Shown here piece after piece: positions 51,214 through 64,000 of a DNA stretch of 64,000 bases. Below the pieces are notes generated by a model, which saw only the letters and a program-made list of their open reading frames with translations, did no database searches and was not told the origin of the DNA. Both the position numbers and the translations under genes were made by a program. Source of the DNA: Nematostella vectensis (taxonomy: Eukaryota; Cnidaria; Anthozoa; Actiniaria; Edwardsiidae); contig NC_064041.1 in the NCBI RefSeq assembly GCF_932526225.1, forward strand, positions 8,244,313-8,308,312, written 5' to 3'. Each line of letters starts with the position of its first letter. Position 1 is the stretch's first letter.

Positions 51214-51286
51214 GGGGGATTAGCTCAAATGGTAGATCGCCCGCTTAGCATGCGGGAGGTACCGGGATCGATACCCGGATTCTCCA
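51214..51286 (+). tRNA. tRNA-Ala-AGC: tRNA-Ala(AGC), unit 59
   Basis: G24T breaks a D-stem pair, as in unit 18. Confidence 0.87.
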
Positions 51287-51484
51287 GATTTTTTCGCTTG
51301 GTAAAGAGAAATCCATTTTTTAGGCAATTTCGACTAAGTTAGAGTGCAAATAATGCCTATTGGAATAATAAAAACCGTTTTAGAATTTGATTTTCAACCA
51401 CCTCAGAAGACAGGTCTTATCAATCAAATCGACACGAATTTATTTTATACTGTATCTGGAAATATTCTGCTGCTAAACAGGAAG

Positions 51485-51555
51485 GCTCTGGTAGTTCAGT
51501 GGTAGAATTCTCGCCTGCCACGCTGGAGGCCCGGGTTCGATCCCCGGCCAGTGCA
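51485..51555 (+). tRNA. tRNA-Gly-GCC: tRNA-Gly(GCC), unit 60, two-mismatch class
   Basis: A3T, G9A, G40T and T58C. Confidence 0.84.
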
Positions 51556-51719
51556 ATGTTTATTTTGTTTTTGGCTGGAAAACATCAAATGCAAATGTCA
51601 GTACCTATATTTTCTATTAAACTCCTGTGTTGTGTACTTAAATCGGTAAATTGTAGATTAAAAGCATAGCTTTAACACAAGAAACAAAACCGAATTTTCT
51701 CCCCAATGCTTCTGTGGTC

Positions 51720-51791
51720 AGCAGAGTGGCGCAGTGGAAGCGTGCTGGGCCCATAACCCAGAGGTCCGAGGATCGAAACCTTGCTCTGCTA
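51720..51791 (+). tRNA. tRNA-iMet-CAT: Initiator tRNA-Met(CAT), unit 60
   Basis: Consensus sequence. Confidence 0.96.
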
Positions 51792-52046
51792 GAGGTGCGT
51801 CATTTTTTTGGCGCTGATATCAAGAAGATAAACAAACATCAGCAATTGTATTCGAGCCAAAAAAGATTGTGTTAGTACAAAATTTCAAAACTACTCGCGC
51901 AAAATTATAGAGACTCTCTTGCAAGCTAAAAACTTTGTTTGATTGTTTTCAATGTGTCTTTATGATTTTGCGTTTGTATTTAAATATCCTGGAAAACAGT
52001 TCAGAATCAGCCATATGCAGCTTCATGTGGTTTAGTTCTGATTACT

Positions 52047-52119
52047 GGGGGATTAGCTCAAATGGTAGAGCGCCCGCTTAGCATGCGGGAGGTACCGGGA
52101 TCGATACCCGGATTCTCCA
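52047..52119 (+). tRNA. tRNA-Ala-AGC: tRNA-Ala(AGC), unit 60
   Basis: Consensus sequence. Confidence 0.96.
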
Positions 52120-52318
52120 GATTTTTTTCGCTTGGTAAAGAAAAATCCATTTTTTAGGCAATTTCGACTAAGTTAGAGTGCAAATAATGCCTATTGGAAT
52201 AATAAAAAGCGTTTTAGAATTTGATTTTCAACCACCTCAGAAGACAGGTCTTATCAATCAAATCGACACGAATTTATTTTGTACTGTATCTGGAAATATT
52301 CTGCTGCTAAACAGGACG

Positions 52319-52389
52319 GCACTGGTGGTTCAGTGGTAGAATTCTCGCCTGCCACGCGGGAGGCCCGGGTTCGATTCCCGGCCAGTGCA
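52319..52389 (+). tRNA. tRNA-Gly-GCC: tRNA-Gly(GCC), unit 61
   Basis: Consensus gene, separated from its iMet by the 6.3 kb transposon. Confidence 0.96.
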
Positions 52390-52511
52390 ATGTTTATTTT
52401 GTTTTTGGCTGGAAAACATCAAATGCAAATGTCAGTACCTATATTTTCTATTAAACTCCTGTGTTGTGTACTTAAATCGGTAAACTGTAGATTAAAAGCA
52501 TAGCTTAAACA

Positions 52512-52513
52512 CA
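52512..52513 (+). repeat. CA target duplication, left of DNA transposon
   Basis: The empty site in other units reads TAAACACAAGAAAC; here CA is present on both sides (also 58833-58834), so the target duplication is 2 bp. Confidence 0.75.
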
Positions 52514-52535
52514 CTCAGGTAGATTAAGGCAAGGG
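52514..52535 (+). repeat. Left terminal inverted repeat of DNA transposon
   Basis: 22 bp starting CTCAGGTAGATTAAGGCA; one mismatch to the right end, at position 19. Confidence 0.9.
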
Positions 52536-53625
52536 CTTTACCGTACAATGCAGCAGAAAATCGAAAATAATCAATAAAATATTCATGGTTGCATGTATTG
52601 TCTTCAAAATTGTAAGGATTATATGATTCTTAATCCTTAATCTGGAGATTCGAAAAAAAGTTTTCTATGAAAGATGATACCTTGAAATACTACACTATAA
52701 AAACAGATATGGAGGGCCCATCGAATTTCGAGAAAGTCCAGTAAGAAGATTCATAAAATAAGCATTCCAATATTTTTATATGATAACTAAGGGATCATAT
52801 AAGCTAGAATCAGTTGGATCGCTACGGACAAGAGTTTAGGTCGCATTAAATAAAATTACTACAAAAAATACGTCTTCGAATTCAATTATCTGACCGGCCT
52901 TTACCTCGAATTTAAGACTTGTTTTACAACAGGTCGTACTCATCCACCTATATTCTACAAGATATACACGAATTGTTGAAGTTGAGACTGCTTTTATTCT
53001 AATAAGTCTTGATTTTGAACTGGACTTCGTGCATTTCCAAGTCCAACTATCCGTGCTGAAGCGTCCGCAGCCATTTTGTTTATACGCCGCCAAAGGAACT
53101 GGGCACTACAAATGAGTGTTTCTATAGGAATGGATCAGCGAATGGGAACTGAGGAACTCATTTACAAGGCTAGGGTACCAAGTAAAACATGGCGGACGAA
53201 GGAAAGGGAAATATCACAGAAGCCGGCGATGTAGGCTGTTTCCCATCGAGAATAAGTGTTTATTTTATGCCAATTAGCTGAAACCTTAGTCATTTGTTAT
53301 TATATGTATTGTTTGTTTCCAATTTGATTAAATTCAATTTAATATAGGGTACGAATTTGTATCTACCTGTGTTTTATTTTGATGAATGACGCAGCGTAAT
53401 TTTGCTTGTCTTAGAAGCAAATAAGTTTCTCCTAAGCTTTAGAATTGGGCAACGTCTAATATTTAACCCAATATGCGTAATTCAACTCCTATAATACCCA
53501 AAACGTGACAGATTTTATCAGCCGCAATAAAAACAAGCTCAAATTTAGGCGGGATTTTCGAAACGATTTATTGAGTTTACGGTCAAATCAAGTATTTCTC
53601 CTCAAATATACTATACTGTGTAGTA
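52536..53625. other. Left internal region of the transposon, no clear gene
   Basis: AT-rich, probably holding the promoter and transposase-binding sites. Two short Kozak-like ATGs point outward from each other: + strand at 53189 (about 30 codons, MADEGKGN) and - strand near 53073 (about 26 codons, MAADASAR). Neither matches anything I know. A CTATACT-like stretch lies about 15 bp before the transposase ATG. Confidence 0.5.
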
Positions 53626-58183
<4,558 letters not shown>

Positions 58184-58810
58184 AATTGTGAGCCTACATT
58201 TCTGTGACTTTTTGTAAATAATATATCTGTCTGACATAAATCAATGCTTTTATCGCGGCTATGTTTTTATAATTTAACGACAAACAGAACATGTCACGAT
58301 TAAAGCCTGTAATTTTATTTAAGCTTACTTAATAGTCCTCAGATAAGAATGTAATATAGATTATTTTATAACAAAATTATAGAGTTTAGAGGAGCCTTCC
58401 ATCAGAAAAATGCTACATTTTTAATAAAAATGACGGCTCGTCTCATAAATATAGATTTAGAATTCCCTCATCGATGAATTATGTTGTTTGCTCTACATAA
58501 CTAGTATTGTTATGATATTTGAGGAGCTTGATAAATGGTACGGATAAAAAGAGAACTTACCTCTTGAACTTTAATTCGGGTCTCCATCGGTTCAACGTCT
58601 TTCTTTCCCTAAAGAAGTAGCTTCCGCTTCACAAAAAAGCTTTCATGTACGAATTATGCGAACAACACGGTGACGGGCACACACAGTACCAATGTTCCGC
58701 TGACCATGTATAACGATGGCGCACATCTTAGGTATCGTATGACGCAAAGGTCAATCGCTGACAGGAAAGGCGATCAATTTACTTATCCCCCACTACATGA
58801 GAAAATTTGA
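58184..58810. other. Right internal region of the transposon: 3' UTR and subterminal DNA
   Basis: No coding potential seen. An AATAAA at 58423 could serve as polyadenylation signal about 240 bp after the stop. The rest is AT-rich with a GC-richer patch near 58600-58760. Confidence 0.6.
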
Positions 58811-58832
58811 CCCGTGCCTTAATCTACCTGAG
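58811..58832 (-). repeat. Right terminal inverted repeat of DNA transposon
   Basis: Reverse complement begins CTCAGGTAGATTAAGGCA; partner of 52514-52535. Confidence 0.9.
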
Positions 58833-58834
58833 CA
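58833..58834 (+). repeat. CA target duplication, right of DNA transposon
   Basis: Partner of 52512-52513. Confidence 0.75.
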
Positions 58835-58874
58835 AGAAACAAAACCGAATTTCCTCCTCAATCCTTCTGTGGTC

Positions 58875-58946
58875 AGCAGAGTGGCGCAGTGGAACCGTGC
58901 TGGGCCCATAACCCAGAGGTCCGAGGATCGAAACCTTGCTCTGCTA
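58875..58946 (+). tRNA. tRNA-iMet-CAT: Initiator tRNA-Met(CAT), unit 61
   Basis: G21C breaks a D-stem pair with C13. First gene after the transposon, 42 bp from its end. Confidence 0.88.
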
Positions 58947-59199
58947 GAGGTGCGTCATTTTTTTGGCGCTGATATCAAGAAGATTTACAAACATTAGCAA
59001 TTGTATTCGAGCCAAAAAAGATTGTGTTTGTACAAAATTTCAAAACTACTCGCGCAAAATTATAGAGACTCTTGCAAGCTAAAAACTTTGTTTGATTGTT
59101 TTCAATGTGTCTTTATGATTTTGCGTTTGTAGTTAAATATCCTGGAAAACAGTTCAGAATCAGCCATATGCAGCTTCATGTGGTTTAGTTCTGATTACT

Positions 59200-59272
59200 G
59201 GGGGATTAGCTCAAATGGTAGAGCGCCCGCTTAGCATACGGGAGGTACCGGGATCGATACCCGGATTCTCCA
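59200..59272 (+). tRNA. tRNA-Ala-AGC: tRNA-Ala(AGC), unit 61
   Basis: G39A opens the anticodon-stem pair next to the loop (C31 with A39). Shared with units 62 and 65. Confidence 0.87.
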
Positions 59273-59470
59273 GATTTTTTCGCTTTGTAAAGAGAAATCC
59301 ATTTTTTAGGCAATTTCGACTAAGTTAGAGTGCAAATAATGCCTATTGGAATAATAAAAAGCGTTTAAGAAATTGATTTTCCACCACCTCAGAAGACAGG
59401 TCTTATCAATCAAATCGACACGAATTTATTTTATACTGTATCTGGAAATATTCTGCTGCTAAACAGGAAG

Positions 59471-59541
59471 GCACTGGTGGTTCAGTGGTAGAATTCTCGC
59501 CTGCCACGCGGGAGGCCCGGGTTCGATTCCCGGCCAGTGCA
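59471..59541 (+). tRNA. tRNA-Gly-GCC: tRNA-Gly(GCC), unit 62
   Basis: Consensus gene followed by an unusually long T run (about 13). Confidence 0.96.
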
Positions 59542-59709
59542 ATGTTTATTTTTTTTTTTTTTGGCTGGAAAACATCAAATGCAAATGTCAGTATCTATAT
59601 TTTCTATTAAACTCCTGTGTTGTGTACTTAAATCGGTAAACTGGAGATTAAAAGCATAGCTTAAACACAAGAAACAAAACCGAATTTCCTCCTCAATCCT
59701 TCTGTGGTC

Positions 59710-59781
59710 AGCAGAGTGGTGCAGTGGAAGCGTGCTGGGCCCATAACCCAGAGGTCCGAGGATCGAAACCTTGCACTGCTA
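59710..59781 (+). tRNA. tRNA-iMet-CAT: Initiator tRNA-Met(CAT), unit 62
   Basis: C11T (wobble in the D stem) and T66A (acceptor mismatch); terminator interrupted by C. Confidence 0.86.
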
Positions 59782-60036
59782 GAGGTGCGTCATTTCTTTG
59801 GCGCTGATATCAAGAAGATTTACAAACATTAGCAATTGTATTCGAGCCAAAAAAGATTGTGTTTGTACAAAATTTTAAAACTACTCGCGCAAAATAATAG
59901 AGACTCTCTTGCAAGCTAAATACTTTGTTTGATTGTTTTCAATGTGTCTTTATGATTTTGCGTTTGTAGTTGAATATCCTGGAAAACAGTTCAGAATCAG
60001 CCATATGCAGCTTCATGTGGTTTAGTTCTGATTACT

Positions 60037-60109
60037 GGGGGATTAGCTCAAATGGTAGAGCGCACGCTTAGCATACGGGAGGTACCGGGATCGATACCCG
60101 GATTCTCCA
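60037..60109 (+). tRNA. tRNA-Ala-AGC: tRNA-Ala(AGC), unit 62, damaged
   Basis: C28A and G39A break two anticodon-stem pairs. Confidence 0.82.
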
Positions 60110-60307
60110 GATTTTTTCGCTTTGTAAAGAGAAATCCATTTTTTAGGCAATTTCGACTAAGTTAGAGTGCAAATAATGCCTATTGGAATAATAAAAAGCG
60201 TTAAAGAATTTGATTTTCCACCACCTCAGAAGACAGGTCTTATCAATCAAATCGACACGAATTTATTTTGTACTGTATCTGGAAATATTCTGCTGCTAAA
60301 CAGGAAG

Positions 60308-60378
60308 GCACTGGTGGTTCAGTGGTAGAATTCTCGCCTGCCACGCGGGAGGCCCGGGTTCGATTCCCGGCCAGTGCA
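60308..60378 (+). tRNA. tRNA-Gly-GCC: tRNA-Gly(GCC), unit 63
   Basis: Consensus sequence; T9 terminator. Confidence 0.96.
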
Positions 60379-60542
60379 ATGTTTATTTTTTTTTTGGCTG
60401 GAAAACATCAAATGCAAATGTCAGTATCTATATTTTCTATTAAACTCCTGTGTTGTGTACATAAATCGGTAAACTGTAGATTAAAAGCATAGCTTAAACA
60501 CAAGAAACAAAACCGAATTTCCTCCTCAATCCTTCTGTGGTC

Positions 60543-60614
60543 AGCAGAGTGGCGCAGTTGAAGCGTGCTGGGCCCATAACCCAGAGGTCCGAGGATCGAA
60601 ACCTTGCTCTGCTA
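60543..60614 (+). tRNA. tRNA-iMet-CAT: Initiator tRNA-Met(CAT), unit 63
   Basis: G17T in the D loop and A box. Confidence 0.9.
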
Positions 60615-60868
60615 GACGTGCGTCAGTTTTTTGTCGCTGAGATCAAGAAGAGAAACAACACATTAGCAATTGTATTCGAGCCAATAAAGATTGTGTTTGT
60701 ACAAAATTTCAAAACTACTCGCGCAAAATTATAGACTCTCTTGCAAGCTAAAAACTTTGTTTGATTGTTTTCAATGTGTCTTTATGATTTTGCGTTTGTA
60801 TATAAATATCCTGGAAAGCAGTTCAGAATCAGCCATATGCAGCTTCATGTGCTTTAGTTCTGATTACT

Positions 60869-60941
60869 GGTTAATTAGCTCAAATGGTAGAGCGCCCGCT
60901 TAGCATGCGGGAGGTACCGGGATCGATACCCGGATTCTCCA
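60869..60941 (+). tRNA. tRNA-Ala-AGC: tRNA-Ala(AGC), unit 63, G3:U70 lost
   Basis: Starts GGTTAAT: G3T and G4T break two acceptor pairs and remove the alanine identity pair; G5A restores A:U at pair 5. The rest is consensus. Confidence 0.85.
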
Positions 60942-61139
60942 GATTTTTTCGCTTTCTAAAGAGAAATCCATTTTTTAGGCCATTTCGACTAAGTTAGAGT
61001 GCAAATAATGCCTATTGGAATAATAAAAAGCGTTTAAGAATTTGATTTTCCACCACCTCAGAAGACAGGTCTTATCAATCAAATCGACACGAATTTATTT
61101 TATACTGTATCTGGAAATATTCTGCTGCTAAACAGGAAG

Positions 61140-61210
61140 GCACTGGTGGTTCAGTGGTAGAATTCTCGCCTGCCACGCGGGAGGCCCGGGTTCGATTCCC
61201 GGCCAGTGCA
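61140..61210 (+). tRNA. tRNA-Gly-GCC: tRNA-Gly(GCC), unit 64
   Basis: Consensus sequence. Confidence 0.96.
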
Positions 61211-61374
61211 ATGTTTATTTTTTTTTTGGCTGGAAAACATCAAATGCAAATGTCAGTATCTATATTTTCTATTAAACTCCTGTGTTGTGTACTTAAATCG
61301 GTAAACTGTAGATTAAAAGCATAGCTTTAACACAAGAAACAAAACCGAATTTCCTCCCCAAGGCTTCTATCGTT

Positions 61375-61446
61375 AGCAGAGTGGCGCAGTGGAAGCGTGC
61401 TGGGCCCATAACCCAGAGGTCCGAGGATCGAATCCTTGCTCTGCTA
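61375..61446 (+). tRNA. tRNA-iMet-CAT: Initiator tRNA-Met(CAT), unit 64
   Basis: A59T at the end of the T loop. Confidence 0.92.
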
Positions 61447-61702
61447 CAGGTGCGTCATTTTTTTGTCGCTGATATCAAGAAGAGAAACAAAACATTAGCA
61501 ATTGTATTCGAGCCAATAAAGATTGTGTTTGTACAAAATTTCAAAACTACACGCGCAAAATTATAGAGACTCTCTTGCAAGCTAAAAACTTTGTTTGATT
61601 GTTTTCAACGTGTCTTTTTGATTTTGCGTTTGTATATAAATATCCTGGAAAGCAGTTCAGAATCAGCCATATGCAGCTTCATGTGCTTTAGTTCTGATTA
61701 CT

Positions 61703-61775
61703 GGTTAATTAGCTCAAATGGTAGAGCGCCCGCTTAGCATGCGGGAGGTACCGGGATCGATACCCGGATTCTCCA
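61703..61775 (+). tRNA. tRNA-Ala-AGC: tRNA-Ala(AGC), unit 64, G3:U70 lost
   Basis: Same GGTTAAT acceptor as unit 63. Confidence 0.85.
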
Positions 61776-61973
61776 GATTTTTTCGCTTTCTAAAGAGAAA
61801 TCCATTTTTTAGGCCATTTCGACTAAGTTAGAGTGCAAATAATGCCTATTGGAATAATAAAAAGCGTTTAAGAATTTGATTTTCCACCACCTCAGAAGAC
61901 AGGTCTTATCAATCAAATCGACACGAATTTATTTTATACTGTATCTGGAAATATTCTGCTGCTAAACAGGAAG

Positions 61974-62044
61974 GCACTGGTGGTTCAGTGGTAGAATTCT
62001 CGCCTGCCACGCGGGAGGCCCGGGTTCGATTCCCGGCCAGTGCA
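61974..62044 (+). tRNA. tRNA-Gly-GCC: tRNA-Gly(GCC), unit 65
   Basis: Consensus sequence. Confidence 0.96.
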
Positions 62045-62208
62045 ATGTTTATTTTTTTTTTGGCTGGAAAACATCAAATGCAAATGTCAGTATCTATATT
62101 TTCTATTAAACTCCTGTGTTGTGTACTTAAATCGGTAAACTGTAGATTAAAAGCATAGCTTAAACACAAGAAACAAAACCGAATTTCCTCCTCAATCCTT
62201 CTGTGGTC

Positions 62209-62280
62209 AGCAGAGTGGCGCAGTGGAAGCGTGCTGGGCCCATAACCCAGAGGTCCGAGGATCGAAACCTTGCTCTGCTA
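62209..62280 (+). tRNA. tRNA-iMet-CAT: Initiator tRNA-Met(CAT), unit 65
   Basis: Consensus sequence. Confidence 0.96.
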
Positions 62281-62535
62281 GAGGTGCGTCATTTTTTTGG
62301 CGCTGATATCAAGAAGATTTACAAACATTAGCAATTGTATTCGAGCCAAAAAAGATTGTGTTTGTACAAAATTTCAAAACTACTCGCGCAAAATTATAGA
62401 GACTCTCTTGCAAGCTAAAAACTTTGTTTGATTGTTTTCAATGTGTCTTTATGATTTTGCGTTTGTAGTTAAATATCCTGGAAAACAGTTCAGAATCAGC
62501 CATATGCAGCTTCATGTGGTTTAGTTCTGATTACT

Positions 62536-62608
62536 GGGGGATTAGCTCAAATGGTAGAGCGCCCGATTAGCATACGGGAGGTACCGGGATCGATACCCGG
62601 ATTCTCCA
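62536..62608 (+). tRNA. tRNA-Ala-AGC: tRNA-Ala(AGC), unit 65
   Basis: C31A and G39A leave an A:A mismatch at the loop-closing pair. Confidence 0.85.
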
Positions 62609-62806
62609 GATTTTTTCGCTTGGTAAAGAGAAATCCATTTTTTAGGCAATTTCGACTAAGTTAGAGTGCAAATAATGCCTATTGGAATAATAAAAAGCGT
62701 TTAAGAATTTGATTTTCCACCACCTCAGAAGACAGGTCTTATCAATCAAATCGACACGAATTTATTTTATACTGTATCTGGAAATATTCTGCTGCTAAAC
62801 AGGAAG

Positions 62807-62877
62807 GCACTGGTGGTTCAGTGGTAGAATTCTCGCCTGCCACGCGGGAGGCCCGGGTTCGATTCCCGGCCAGTGCA
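62807..62877 (+). tRNA. tRNA-Gly-GCC: tRNA-Gly(GCC), unit 66
   Basis: Consensus gene; T run of about 13 downstream. Confidence 0.96.
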
Positions 62878-63046
62878 ATGTTTAATTTTTTTTTTTTTTG
62901 GCTGGAAAACATCAAATGCAAATGTCAGTATCTATATTTTCTATTAAACTCCTGTGTTGTGTACTTAAATCGGTAAACTGTAGATTAAAAGCATAGCTTA
63001 AACACAAGAAACAAAACCGAATTTCCTCCTCAATCCTTCCGTGGTC

Positions 63047-63118
63047 AGCAGAGTGGCGCAGTGGAAGCGTGCTGGGCCCAAAACCCAGAGGTCCGAGGAT
63101 CGAAACCTTACTCTGCTA
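63047..63118 (+). tRNA. Initiator-type tRNA with CAA anticodon, unit 66
   Basis: T35A changes the anticodon from CAT to CAA, which would read the leucine codon UUG. G64A breaks the outer T-stem pair. The rest is the initiator body, including the A1:U72 pair. It is the only anticodon change I found among the 200 loci. Confidence 0.85.
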
Positions 63119-63373
63119 GAGGTGCGTCATTTTTTTGGCGCTGATATCAAAAAGATTTACAAACATTAGCAATTGTATTCGAGCCAAAAAATATTGTGTT
63201 TGTACAAAATTTCAAAACTACTCGCGCAAAATTATAGAGACTCTCTTGCAAGCTAAAAACTTTGTTTGATTGTTTTCAATGTGTCTTTATGATTTTGCGT
63301 TTGTAGTTAAATATCCTGGAAAACAGTTCAGAATCAGCCATATGCAGCTTCATGTGGTTTAGTTCTGATTACT

Positions 63374-63446
63374 GGGGGATTAGCTCAAATGGTAGAGCGC
63401 CCGCTTAGCATGCGGGAGGTACAGGGATCGATACCCGGATTCTCTA
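63374..63446 (+). tRNA. tRNA-Ala-AGC: tRNA-Ala(AGC), unit 66
   Basis: C50A breaks a T-stem pair; C72T gives a G:U first acceptor pair. Confidence 0.86.
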
Positions 63447-63494
63447 GATTTTTTCGCTTGGTAAAGAGAAATCCATTTTTTGCTAAACAGGAAG

Positions 63495-63565
63495 GCACTG
63501 GTGGTTCAGTGGTAGAATTCTCGCCCGCCACGCGGGAGGCCCGGGTTCGATTCCCGGCCAGTGCA
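63495..63565 (+). tRNA. tRNA-Gly-GCC: tRNA-Gly(GCC), unit 67
   Basis: T32C replaces the near-universal U33 (canonical) before the GCC anticodon. It lies only 48 bp after the preceding Ala gene because of a spacer deletion of about 145 bp. Confidence 0.9.
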
Positions 63566-63729
63566 ATGTTTATTTTGTTTTTGGCTGGAAAACATCAAAT
63601 GCAAATGTCAGTATCTATATTTTCTATTAAACTCCTATGTTGTGTACTTAAATCGGTAAACTGTAGATTAAAAGCATAGCTTAAACACAAGAAACAAAAC
63701 CGAATTTTCTCCTCAATCCTTCTGTGGTC

Positions 63730-63801
63730 AGCAGAGTGGCGCAGTGGAAGCGTGCTGGGCCCATAACCCAGAGGTCCGAGGATCGAAACCTTGCTCTGCT
63801 A
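63730..63801 (+). tRNA. tRNA-iMet-CAT: Initiator tRNA-Met(CAT), unit 67
   Basis: Consensus sequence. Its Ala partner lies beyond the window end. Confidence 0.96.
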
Positions 63802-64000
63802 GAGGTGCGTCAGTTTTTTGTCGCTGAGATCAAGAAGAGAAACAACACATTAGCAATTGTATTTGAGCCAATAAAGATTGTGTTTGTACAAAATTTCAAA
63901 ACTACTCGCGCAAAATTATAGACTCTCTTGCAAGCTAAAAACTTTGTTTGATTGTTTTCAATGTGTCTTTATGATTTTGCGTTTGTATTTAAATATCCTG

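Larger units (their letters stand above)
1..52513 (+). repeat. Tandem tRNA array, left part (units 1-61, Gly-iMet-Ala)
   Basis: Head-to-tail units of mostly 830-836 bp, each holding Gly(GCC), iMet(CAT) and Ala(AGC) genes on the + strand. Typical spacers are about 164 bp (Gly to iMet), 254 bp (iMet to Ala) and 200 bp (Ala to Gly). Spacers are nearly as conserved as the genes, which points to concerted evolution of the whole unit. Units 3, 11, 12, 23, 26 and 30 are about 671 bp because of one shared 161-bp deletion. The window opens inside an Ala-Gly spacer (1-175), so the array starts further left. No protein gene is credible inside the units. Confidence 0.97.
58833..64000 (+). repeat. Tandem tRNA array, right part (units 61-67)
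   Basis: The array resumes directly at the right end of the DNA transposon with the iMet and Ala genes of unit 61, then units 62 to 67. Unit 67 lacks about 145 bp of the Ala-Gly spacer and is cut by the window end before its Ala gene. Ala copies here carry more stem-breaking changes than those further left. Confidence 0.96.

Noticed and set aside
52836-53093. Minus-strand 85-codon frame in the left region of the transposon
   Set aside because: No similarity I recognise, a non-ATG start, and it lies in probable regulatory DNA.

Overview
This is nuclear DNA of an animal-like eukaryote, probably an invertebrate; I cannot name the species. Almost the whole window is one giant head-to-tail array of a unit of about 832 bp. 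Each unit carries three tRNA genes on the + strand in fixed order: tRNA-Gly(GCC), initiator tRNA-Met(CAT) and tRNA-Ala(AGC). The eukaryotic call rests on the initiator-type Met tRNA (A1:U72, A54 and A60 in the T loop, three G:C pairs closing the anticodon stem), internal A and B boxes, T-run Pol III terminators, no encoded CCA end, a spliced gene with GT-AG introns, and a LINE. I count 67 units in the window: 67 Gly loci (6 truncated), 67 iMet loci (12 with a ruined acceptor stem) and 66 Ala loci, 200 tRNA-type loci in all. The array runs off both ends of the window. || Layout. 1-52513: units 1 to 60 plus the Gly gene of unit 61. Two copies of one 5'-truncated LINE fragment sit in this part (19222-20752 and 26301-27831). 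They lie inside segments repeated at an offset of 7,079 bp, so one insertion was copied with the flanking array. 52514-58832: a 6.3 kb DNA transposon with 22-bp terminal inverted repeats and a CA target duplication, inserted in the Gly-iMet spacer of unit 61. It carries one five-exon gene whose exons join in frame to 1,260 codons. The protein looks like a DDE transposase: its D, D, CxxC, HxxxxH and E residues are spaced much as in the RAG1 core. 58833-64000: the array resumes (rest of unit 61 to unit 67). || How it works and evolves. Each tRNA gene has its own internal promoter and a T-run terminator, so each is probably its own Pol III unit. Units differ by shared, linked variants: truncated Gly, acceptor-less iMet, a Gly class with two stem mismatches, and Ala with a one-base deletion. 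These variants recur in dimers of about 1,668 to 1,670 bp and in homogenised blocks, as expected from unequal exchange and gene conversion. Many copies match the unit consensus exactly and should be functional; others look like decaying copies. Tandem tRNA arrays are known elsewhere (Xenopus, Entamoeba), but I do not recall this Gly-iMet-Ala triplet. The single-copy part worth most attention is the transposon and its transposase. tRNA changes are numbered by position within each gene and compared with unit 7, a consensus unit. For Ala this equals canonical numbering.
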